Assembly: GCA_016765335.1 (NCBI GenBank)
Contig: JAESQE010000179.1
Span: 4,156 to 9,203 of the forward strand
Direction of reading: 5' to 3'
From: Planctomycetaceae bacterium
Lineage (GTDB): Bacteria > Planctomycetota > Planctomycetia > Planctomycetales > Planctomycetaceae
Length of the DNA stretch: 5,048 nucleotides
Under the pieces are notes generated by a model. The model saw only the letters and a program-made list of their open reading frames with translations, ran no database searches and was not told where the DNA came from. This document shows positions 1 to 5,048 of this stretch, in pieces (position 1 is the first letter of the stretch; each line of letters starts with the position of its first letter). Position numbers and translations under genes: made by a program.

Positions 1-51
1 CCAGTCCGAATCGCAATTTTTGACGTTGCACACTTTTGTAGTTTTGCTTGG

Positions 52-250
52 TGACAACGCAAATTTCCAGGAGTAAAGAGTTGTCAATAGATTATCCTTA
101 CTCACAGAATTGGCGACCGACAGGTTCACCCAACTTCTTGGTGCTTGAGAGAATCAACAGGCACTCGATGATGGGTGCAAGCACCACACCCTTAAGGGAT
201 TCTCCCCCTTCGAGAACCTCTGGGATTCAATTAATAGAGGTTCCCTTAAG
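52..250. ncRNA. Candidate structured RNA (string of hairpins) beyond the 3' end of panB
   Basis: No convincing gene is visible in the first 291 bases, but most of 52-250 can be paired. Going along the plus strand: 52-58 pairs with 80-86 (7 bp, TGACAAC/GTTGTCA); 106-113 pairs with 130-138 (8 bp with C134 bulged), with an inner ACC/GGT stem at 116-118/123-125; 139-147 pairs with 178-186 (9 bp, TGGTGCTTG/CAAGCACCA), with an inner ATCA/TGAT at 153-156/169-172; and 191-250 forms a three-way junction. The second and third hairpins abut exactly (138|139). The pairs work on either strand; an extra G115-U126 pair in the second hairpin is possible only on the plus strand. I recognise no known RNA class: no RNase P, tmRNA, SRP or common riboswitch core was seen. 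On the minus strand it would be a panB 3' UTR or an independent RNA; on the plus strand it would run towards the panB 3' end. A non-transcribed palindromic element is the main alternative. Positions 1-51 and 251-291 show nothing specific. Confidence 0.35.
191..250. repeat. Nested inverted repeats forming an exact three-way junction
   Basis: Three perfect stems tile this 60-base stretch. The outer stem pairs CTTAAGGGA (191-199) with TCCCTTAAG (242-250). One arm pairs TTCTC (200-204) with GAGAA (212-216) around a 7-base loop. The other pairs CCTCT (217-221) with AGAGG (236-240) around a 14-base loop. Only T241 is unpaired at the junction. The loops are complementary over a short run (CCCC at 205-208, GGG at 222-224), so a loop-loop contact is possible. 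No T-run follows on either strand, so it is not a standard intrinsic terminator, although it lies 41 bases past the panB stop codon. The pairing is seen directly; that it acts as RNA is inference. Confidence 0.6.
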
Positions 251-291
251 TATCCCACCTTGGTTGTTTGTTGAGAACTGCGGATGTCGCT

Positions 292-1083
292 TTATTGATG
301 AGTATGTTCTTCCCCGGGATAGCTTCCTGATTTCACTTCTGCTGCGTAGGTCTCAATGGCTTGGGTGGCGACTTCTCGTACCTGAGCAAATTGCTTAAGA
401 AATTTGGGTGAGAACCCGTCCGTCATGCCCAGCATGTCGTTGAGTACGAGCACTTGTCCGTCGCAGTCCACTCCAGATCCGATCCCGATGGTAGGAATCG
501 ATAGCTTTTCGGTAATTCGAGCAGCAATTGGGCCAGCAATCATTTCCAGGACAATACCAAAAGCTCCTGCCTGCTCAGCTGCCTGGGCATCTGCAAGTAA
601 TAATTCCTCGTCTCGCTGAATTTTCCCCATCACCCCGGTGCTTCGTACCGACTGAGGCTTGAAGCCGACATGAGCCATGACGGGAATATCCGCATTCACT
701 AAAGCTGCAATCGTTCCCGCTTGAGAAACGCCTCCCTCCAGCTTCACTGCGCTGGCTCCGGTTTCCTTAAGAATGCGACCTGCGTTTTCAATCGCTTTTT
801 CAGGACTCACCTGATAACTCAAAAACGGAAGATCGATAATCACAAGTGCTTGCCTGGTCGCGCGGGCAACCATTTTGCCATGATAGATCATCTCATCCAA
901 CGTAACAGGCAGTGTCGTTGCATGCCCTTGCACCACCATTCCCAGAGTGTCGCCTACGAGAATGGCATCAATTTCAGCAGCGTCAACAATCCCTGCCCAA
1001 GTGTAATCGTAGGCAGTCAGCATCGTAATTTTATTCTGGGATTGCTTGGCAGCGATGAAGCCTGGGACAGTCATTGATTTCAT
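292..1083 (-). CDS. panB: 3-methyl-2-oxobutanoate hydroxymethyltransferase (ketopantoate hydroxymethyltransferase)
   Basis: This cytoplasmic enzyme transfers a hydroxymethyl group from 5,10-methylene-tetrahydrofolate to 2-oxoisovalerate, giving ketopantoate, the first committed step towards pantothenate and coenzyme A. From the ATG at 1083 it is 263 residues, against 264 in E. coli. It shows the family landmarks in order: TAYDY (23-27), VGDTLGM (43-49), GH..TLPVT (53-61), DLPF (84-87), VKLEGG (113-118), HVGFKPQSV (138-146), the VLE that carries the general base (E180), IPTIGIGSG (196-204) and a C-terminal YPGEEH. The metal and substrate residues D45, D84, K114 and E180 are in place. The usual Ser after D45 is Thr, and the loop after PQSV reads GVMGKIQRD rather than the common GGY-VQGR type; both look tolerable. 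No clear Shine-Dalgarno site is seen. The reading frame stays open to 1239, but that extension runs through an intergenic repeat and lacks family similarity. ATG at 1074 (260 residues) is a possible alternative start. No other pantothenate gene is in the window. Confidence 0.96.
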   Translation of the reverse strand: MKSMTVPGFIAAKQSQNKITMLTAYDYTWAGIVDAAEIDAILVGDTLGMVVQGHATTLPVTLDEMIYHGKMVARATRQALVIIDLPFLSYQVSPEKAIENAGRILKETGASAVKLEGGVSQAGTIAALVNADIPVMAHVGFKPQSVRSTGVMGKIQRDEELLLADAQAAEQAGAFGIVLEMIAGPIAARITEKLSIPTIGIGSGVDCDGQVLVLNDMLGMTDGFSPKFLKQFAQVREVATQAIETYAAEVKSGSYPGEEHTHQ

Positions 1084-1502
1084 AATGATCACAAATTTAC
1101 TAGTCGTCCAACCAACATTAAAAGTCAGACATTTAGGCAATGGATTTTGAAGCCCGATAGGGCACAAATATAAATGGATAAATTTTATTATACCACGGAG
1201 ACGCAGAGGACACCGAGTCATAAAACAGCAGCTAATCAATCAATATAACTCAAGAGATTTACGGTTTCGCATTGTAGTGAAATAAGAATTACCTGAAATT
1301 TCTCTGTGATCTCTGCGTCTCCGTGGTTAATTTTATTTCTTCCTGTTTGATACCGACTACGCTGGGCAATACACTAGGAAATCAAATATGAAAATTGTCA
1401 AGCTGCCTGTCATTTAACGGCAAATGCAAAGGGAGGGTCTGCTGTGCGGACCGTAGACGATTATTAATTAGAAAACCATAAATAAGTAGGCTGCATACGA
1501 GC
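1084..1502. other. Divergent intergenic region between panB and the cytochrome gene
   Basis: This 419-base, AT-rich stretch has no supported gene. It must hold the start signals of two divergent genes, panB to the left and the cytochrome lipoprotein to the right, but no promoter matches a consensus well enough to call. Its main content is the inverted-repeat element at about 1192-1327. A small GCCC-GATA-GGGC hairpin lies at 1152-1163 in the presumed panB leader. A nine-codon ATG-TAA reading frame at 1388-1417 is within chance expectation. Confidence 0.6.
1192..1327. mobile_element. MITE-like palindromic element with imperfect terminal inverted repeats
   Basis: The left end at 1192-1208 (ACCACGGAGACGCAGAG) is repeated perfectly in inverse at 1311-1327. 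The similarity continues inward, giving about 23 of 26 matching positions between 1192-1217 and the reverse complement of 1302-1327. The spacer (1218-1301) is AT-rich and has no open reading frame of note. The 9-mer AATTTTATT flanks the element on both sides (1181-1189 and 1329-1337) and could be a target-site duplication. However, it is low complexity and also occurs inside panB at 1027-1035, so it is weak evidence. The arm has a loose 8-9 base rhythm of CAC..AG units. From memory, sequences of this kind are common between genes in planctomycetes and other environmental bacteria; this was not checked. There is no transposase, so mobility would depend on one supplied elsewhere. A large bidirectional hairpin or terminator is the alternative reading. 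Confidence 0.55.
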
Positions 1503-2585
1503 ATGAAAACTCTTTGGAATAATAATTTGGTAACAAAATACGCCGCGTTATTTTGTATTGCAATCATTTTGGGCTGTGGCGGAGGATCAGAACCACAAGA
1601 AGAAAAGTCAGAAGCAACCCAAGTTTCAAAAACTGCTGCGAAAAGTAAATCCGCATCGGGCAATACAAACTCCAGCACAGAAGCTGCTTCTTCCAAGTCA
1701 TCTGATGACAAGAAAGATCAAAAATACGTCGACGGCATTCCTTACGATGTCTTTTTTGATCGACCGCTGAAAATTGCTTCCGACAGCACAATGCTTGCAG
1801 GTCAGGAGACTGCGGATACTCCTGCAACAACCACCGAAAAACCAGCTGATACCCCCAAGTCAATGAAGAAAGAGGAAGCAGCCACGGCTGAAAGTTGGGA
1901 CCAAATTATTAGCCATGAAATGCTTGTCAGCGAAATCAAACGCATTCGAAACAAACTCAATGCTAATTTGCAATCTGTAGGTAGCTTCAACCGAGAACTT
2001 ATTGCCATTCAGATTGATGCGGCCACCTTAGCAGCGATGGCTGGTATCGCTGCCCAACATAGCGGCGAGTTCACTTGGAAAGACAAAGCAAAGTACGTCC
2101 GCGATTTTTCCTCAACCATCGCAATGGCAGCAGAAAGCCGAGGACGCCCTGCTTTTGAAAAAGCAGAAACCCCATTCCTTAATATCATTGAAATTCTCGA
2201 TGGGGGATCACCAGCAGAACTCCCCGATTCAGATGACGAAACCGTTTTTAGTGATGTCGCAGACCGCAACTTGTCGATGAAGAAAGTCAAAGAAAATCAA
2301 GACTGGCTTCGCACAACCATCAGCGGCGAAGACGAAATGAAGTCTAACTCTGAAGATGTTCTGGCCCGTGCTGCCTTACTTGCAGCGATCGGACAAGTCG
2401 TCAATCAGGAAGATTATGTCTTTGCCGATGAGGAAGACTATCGGACTTATTGCAGGGAACTTATTGAAGGCAGCCTGATGATGACCGAAGGGGCCAAGTC
2501 TGATGACTTCGAAACCTACAAAAAAGGCTTCGAGATCCTCAACAAGAGCTGCGGCAATTGCCATGGTAAATATGTTGGCAGTTAA
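1503..2585 (+). CDS. Lipoprotein with tandem cytochrome c'-like domains and one C-terminal CxxCH haem site
   Basis: This is a 360-residue exported protein. Residues 1-24 form a lipoprotein signal peptide ending in the lipobox ILGC, so Cys25 is probably lipidated and the protein is membrane-anchored on the periplasmic side. Residues 26-130 are a Ser/Thr/Lys/Ala-rich linker broken by a hydrophobic patch, IPYDVFFDRPLKIAS (79-93). Two helical domains follow, at about 132-235 and 255-357. The second ends in CGNCH (350-354), the haem c attachment motif, at the extreme C-terminus, as in class II cytochromes c (c', c556), where it sits on the last helix of a four-helix bundle. His354 would be an axial ligand, and Met259 in the first helix of that domain is a possible second ligand. 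The first domain aligns with the second but has ILDGG where the haem motif should be. The ATG at 1503 directly precedes the signal peptide; the SD is weak. The role is probably electron transfer or haem-based sensing; the partner is unknown. The gene is divergent from panB and convergent with the esterase. Confidence 0.75.
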   Translation: MKTLWNNNLVTKYAALFCIAIILGCGGGSEPQEEKSEATQVSKTAAKSKSASGNTNSSTEAASSKSSDDKKDQKYVDGIPYDVFFDRPLKIASDSTMLAGQETADTPATTTEKPADTPKSMKKEEAATAESWDQIISHEMLVSEIKRIRNKLNANLQSVGSFNRELIAIQIDAATLAAMAGIAAQHSGEFTWKDKAKYVRDFSSTIAMAAESRGRPAFEKAETPFLNIIEILDGGSPAELPDSDDETVFSDVADRNLSMKKVKENQDWLRTTISGEDEMKSNSEDVLARAALLAAIGQVVNQEDYVFADEEDYRTYCRELIEGSLMMTEGAKSDDFETYKKGFEILNKSCGNCHGKYVGS

Positions 2586-2604
2586 CATTAACCAACCGCC
2601 GGAC

Positions 2605-2622
2605 GGATTGAAAAATCAATCC
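2605..2622. terminator. Short hairpin in the convergent gap, possible bidirectional terminator
   Basis: GGATTGA (2605-2611) and TCAATCC (2616-2622) form a perfect 7-bp stem around an AAAA loop. It sits in the 55-base gap between the stop codons of the convergent cytochrome gene (TAA ending at 2585) and esterase gene (TAG at 2641-2643). This is where a shared terminator would be expected, but the stem is AT-rich and no T-run follows on either strand. Intrinsic termination is therefore uncertain. Confidence 0.25.
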
Positions 2623-2640
2623 CACTCACATTTCCTGAGG

Positions 2641-4734
2641 CTATCTCAAGAGATTGATCAGTTCAGTGGGTGAGCTTTGAGGTAAAAGCACAAGATTCCT
2701 GGTGGCCTGCTCCAGCTCATACACTTTTTTTGTGTACTCGAATTGTTGATTCAACTCTGCTTGACTCAGCGGCACTCCCTGCCCGTTCACTCCAGCGGAA
2801 ATAATCAATTTGCGAGGGGCGATCAAAGCGGCTAACTGCGGGATGTCACCTGCATCGCGTACAATTCCAGGAGCCAGCGTTCCGAGTCGTTGATTTTCAT
2901 ACGGCTGATCAGTCAGATAACTTGAAAGCGATCCAATGGTAACGACCTTCTGAATTCGCAAATCGATTGCAGCTGCACAAATTGCAACAACACCAGCTGG
3001 ACCAACTCCAATCACAGTGATCTTACCGTTTGTCTTGCCGTTTGCTTCCAGAGCATTTAATGCCGCTCGTACATCAAGCGCCCACTGCCCAAGCAACGGA
3101 CGCCCTAACCACAGCGACCACTGGGCAGTGTTATGATCGGGAGCATTACGAATTTTGTCACTTTTCCATGCGAAATCTCCGGTTGCTCTCAAAGTCGGAA
3201 TAACGACATTCTTGCCTGATTGAATCAACTCCTGTTTCAATTCATCTAAAGTAGTAGCATCTTGCTTATCCAAACCAAGCAAAACGACTGTACCAGAATT
3301 CTCCGATTGTTGAGTCGGCGTTAGCTCCATCGTCAGTTCAATACCCGGCTCTGATTCGAATGTGATCTCCTGAACTTCAGAACTGTTAGAGAAAACCTGT
3401 TTCGAAGTTGCATTTTTATCAGGTAAAGTTTTGCCCAAGACTTTTTTATCGAGTCTGTCCCGGCGAGTTTCAGCGATACGCCGCCACTTGGATTTTGACC
3501 CGGGAACAACATACTTTTCTACAAGTAAATCCCCTTGGTTTTTGGCAAACTTCGGAATTGTCACCCAATGATCCGGGCGAGTTTCCCCGGAAAAACATCG
3601 CAAGGTTTCAGGAATCTCCAAATTTATTTCCGGTTCCGAGATTGGCATCCCATCCCCTTTGCCTTTCAAATGCAAAGTCATCCAACCGTACATCGCTTCG
3701 CGCATCGGCTGATTATAATCGTGTCTCGATTCGAAGATTGTGTGTCGAACATTCTTTTCGCGACCATAAAGACCATAAATCGGTTGAACCAATTTGAGAG
3801 ACTTGCGAGCTTCGACAACAGAAAACGGGATCGAATCGCGAGTGGCATTGATAAACATCAACGCCCGCGGAGCAGTCAGCCCCAGCACACCCCATTCTTC
3901 AGTAAACTGCAAAGCTCCCGGGACCACCTCGCACATACAGCAAGCATTTCCCAAGTACGCCTGATAATTACCAACCGAACAAACGGGAACAACCGCTTTG
4001 AATCGCGTATCCCAAGCCCCGGCATACATCGATTGGTTGCCACCGCCACTCGCTCCGGTAATCCCTATACGTTCGCCATCAACTTCATCGCGAGTTAATA
4101 AATAATCAACTGCTCGACCATTCTCGTAAACTTGCAGACCACTTAACGGCTTTCCGACCGGGAATAGTGCCGCTGCAATCATTGCTCCATGATATTCGCC
4201 CAACGCTTTGCCGACACCACGTTCCCCGGCTCCCAATGCATCGACTGACAATACAAAGAATCCAAGTTTTGCCAACCCGATACAGCGCGCCTGCACATGA
4301 GGATCTTGCTTGGCTCCAGGCCAATGCCCATGCACGCAAAGCACCGCAGGAAGTTGACCTTTTCGATCAGGCACATAAGCATTAGCTGTCATCCAGACAT
4401 CAGGCAACGTCTGAAAAATTACCTTTTCTATACGATATCCATCACGTTCCAGCTTCCCCAGAATCTGAGGTTCCAAAGGGACAGCCTGCTCAGGAAAACC
4501 TCCCCACGATTCCAATAACTGTTTTCGGATCTTTCCGTTCTGTGACTTCCAATCTTCAAGAGTCCCGGGAGCAGAATCGGCTTCGTGCATTTGAGCAGCC
4601 GACTTTTTAATATAGTTCAGAAACAAATCACCCGGTTCTGCGGCATCAAGTATACCCGGGAATGAAACAACCACCAGCAAGCAGATCGCCCACGAAAACA
4701 TGCAACAACTTCTTGTGTTAACCTGATTCATCAT
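2641..4734 (-). CDS. Secreted alpha/beta hydrolase (acetylxylan esterase-like), with degenerate second hydrolase domain
   Basis: From the ATG at 4734 this is a 697-residue exported protein. The signal peptide has its hydrophobic core at about 12-27 and probable cleavage near LDAAEP (29-34). The first domain (about 60-360) is a complete alpha/beta hydrolase: an oxyanion-side HGHWPG (135-140), the nucleophile elbow GASGG with Ser229, Asp300 after the APRALMF strand, and His338 in SRHDY. A Cys cluster, CCMCE, lies at 265-269. The pattern matches large planctomycete proteins usually called acetylxylan esterase or dienelactone-hydrolase-like; ester hydrolysis is well supported, the substrate is not. 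The C-terminal part (about 450-697) repeats the fold but has lost the triad. The first ATG follows GAGGG by 7 bases, which makes 4734 the likely start. An upstream in-frame TTG at 4752 overlaps that SD and is less likely. The gene follows the sulfatase by 63 bases on the same strand, suggesting joint action on sulfated, acylated polysaccharides. Confidence 0.85.
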   Translation of the reverse strand: MMNQVNTRSCCMFSWAICLLVVVSFPGILDAAEPGDLFLNYIKKSAAQMHEADSAPGTLEDWKSQNGKIRKQLLESWGGFPEQAVPLEPQILGKLERDGYRIEKVIFQTLPDVWMTANAYVPDRKGQLPAVLCVHGHWPGAKQDPHVQARCIGLAKLGFFVLSVDALGAGERGVGKALGEYHGAMIAAALFPVGKPLSGLQVYENGRAVDYLLTRDEVDGERIGITGASGGGNQSMYAGAWDTRFKAVVPVCSVGNYQAYLGNACCMCEVVPGALQFTEEWGVLGLTAPRALMFINATRDSIPFSVVEARKSLKLVQPIYGLYGREKNVRHTIFESRHDYNQPMREAMYGWMTLHLKGKGDGMPISEPEINLEIPETLRCFSGETRPDHWVTIPKFAKNQGDLLVEKYVVPGSKSKWRRIAETRRDRLDKKVLGKTLPDKNATSKQVFSNSSEVQEITFESEPGIELTMELTPTQQSENSGTVVLLGLDKQDATTLDELKQELIQSGKNVVIPTLRATGDFAWKSDKIRNAPDHNTAQWSLWLGRPLLGQWALDVRAALNALEANGKTNGKITVIGVGPAGVVAICAAAIDLRIQKVVTIGSLSSYLTDQPYENQRLGTLAPGIVRDAGDIPQLAALIAPRKLIISAGVNGQGVPLSQAELNQQFEYTKKVYELEQATRNLVLLPQSSPTELINLLR

Positions 4735-4741
4735 TTCATTA

Positions 4742-4746
4742 CCCTC
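4742..4746 (-). promoter_or_regulatory. Ribosome binding site of the esterase gene
   Basis: GAGGG on the minus strand lies 7 bases before the ATG at 4734 and 10 before the second ATG at 4731. It decides the start in favour of these over the upstream in-frame TTG at 4752, which it nearly touches. It is the only clear Shine-Dalgarno site seen in the window. Confidence 0.65.
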
Positions 4747-4760
4747 TATCAAGAATGATT

Positions 4761-4790
4761 CTCTTCGAGTACTTTGTGCCTTAGTGTTAA
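4761..4790. repeat. Diverged single arm related to the 1192-1327 repeat
   Basis: The sulfatase-esterase gap holds a sequence that aligns with the right arm of the panB-upstream element. CTTTGTGCCTTAGTG-TTAA (4772-4790) against CTCTGCGTCTCCGTGGTTAA (1311-1330) agrees at 15 of 20 columns with one gap, and four of the five disagreements that are not the gap or the C/A change are C/T transitions or equivalent. On the minus strand it shows the same rhythm of CAC..AG units at 8-9 base steps. No inverted partner is seen nearby, so this would be a lone arm or a decayed copy. Short, low-complexity similarity by chance is possible. Confidence 0.35.
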
Positions 4791-4797
4791 ATCATCT

Positions 4798-5048
4798 TCA
4801 AAAAGAATCTTGCCAGCGTTTGTATTCTGCCATGAGTTCGGAAGCTCGATCAGAATGACTTTTTGCGAGATTTTTTTCCTCGTTCTTATCATTAATCAAA
4901 TTGAATAGCTGCCAGGCTTGGTTCGAATTTTCACGAACAATTTTCCAATCTCTTTTGTTGCGCCCGGCCTCGAACACGCAGCCAAGCTCGGTTACAAGCG
5001 CATTATCGTTTTCCCGTATTTTCTGTTCACCGGCATTTTGGTGCAGCG
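4798..5048 (-). CDS. Sulfatase, C-terminal fragment (5' end outside window)
   Basis: The last 82 codons of a minus-strand gene are present, ending in TGA at 4798-4800. The protein ends with a pattern typical of the C-terminal subdomain of secreted type I sulfatases: RDWKIVREN (32-40 of the fragment), then AWQLFNLINDKNEEKNLA (44-61), then a closing helix SDRASELMAEYKRWQ (65-79). This matches the family's W-K-[LI]-V...W-[QE]-L-[FY]-[ND]-L..D..E..NLA layout. The active-site CxPSR/CxxSR region and metal ligands lie upstream of the window, so activity, substrate class and signal peptide cannot be judged. Sulfatases of this kind remove sulfate esters from polysaccharides outside the cytoplasm and are very numerous in planctomycetes. 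It is followed by the esterase gene on the same strand and is probably co-transcribed with it. Confidence 0.75.
   Translation of the reverse strand, partial: LHQNAGEQKIRENDNALVTELGCVFEAGRNKRDWKIVRENSNQAWQLFNLINDKNEEKNLAKSHSDRASELMAEYKRWQDSF

Noticed and set aside
104..229. Minus-strand open stretch of about 40 codons after panB, plausible in composition and preceded by more open frame beyond one in-frame TGA
   Set aside because: No recognisable family, no good start codon, and the sequence is constrained by the stems at 106-250. A decayed gene cannot be excluded, but I have no positive evidence for one.
48..398. Plus-strand open frame of 116 codons starting with TTG
   Set aside because: It overlaps the panB 3' end in antisense, has no recognisable motif or SD, and its first 200 bases are explained better by the inverted repeats.
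1084..1239. N-terminal extension of panB by 52 residues to position 1239
   Set aside because: The extra residues run through the left arm of the intergenic repeat, do not resemble PanB, and starting at 1083 gives the family's normal length and residue numbering.
1388..1417. Nine-codon ATG-TAA frame upstream of the cytochrome gene
   Set aside because: Too short to separate from chance, with no SD and no leader-peptide feature such as repeated codons.
1454..1483. Possible sigma-70-like promoter (TAGACG, 18-base spacer, ATAAAT) before the cytochrome gene
   Set aside because: Each hexamer matches only about four of six consensus positions in AT-rich DNA, too weak to annotate.
1249..2655. 11-mer CTCAAGAGATT repeated at 1249-1259 and 2645-2655
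   Set aside because: One copy is in the intergenic element core and the other in the esterase C-terminal codons; there is no extended similarity, so probably coincidence.
3535..4098. Plus-strand 187-codon open frame
   Set aside because: It lies wholly antisense to the esterase coding sequence, whose catalytic motifs are clear in the other strand; it is a shadow frame.

Overview
The window looks like a piece of a planctomycete chromosome of moderate GC. The clues are a secreted sulfatase encoded next to a secreted two-domain esterase, a lipoprotein-anchored class II-type cytochrome c with a long Ser/Thr/Lys-rich linker, the scarcity of clear Shine-Dalgarno sites, and intergenic inverted repeats. 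This assignment rests on gene content and was not tested by alignment.

Layout from left to right. Positions 1-291 hold no convincing gene, but they carry a tight series of perfect or near-perfect inverted repeats (52-250), including an exactly tiled three-way junction at 191-250. I read this as a candidate structured RNA of unknown strand and function, just past the 3' end of panB. The panB gene (292-1083, minus strand) encodes ketopantoate hydroxymethyltransferase, a pantothenate/CoA biosynthesis enzyme. Positions 1084-1502 form a divergent intergenic region with a MITE-like palindromic element at about 1192-1327. It is followed by a plus-strand gene (1503-2585) for a 360-residue lipoprotein with two cytochrome c'-like helical domains, only the second of which keeps the CxxCH haem motif. 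A short hairpin (2605-2622) lies in the convergent gap. The minus-strand esterase (2641-4734) has a complete catalytic triad in its first alpha/beta-hydrolase domain and a degenerate second copy. Upstream of it on the same strand, across a 63-nt gap, is the C-terminal end of a sulfatase (4798-5048, cut by the window edge). That gap carries the esterase ribosome binding site and a diverged relative of the 1192-1327 repeat arm.

The sulfatase and esterase are probably one transcription unit for removing sulfate and acyl esters from polysaccharides outside the cytoplasm. panB and the cytochrome gene share a divergent upstream region but have no evident functional link. The points most worth following up are the structured intergenic region at 52-250, the shared repeat motif at two loci, and the two proteins in which one of two duplicated domains has lost its active or cofactor-binding residues.
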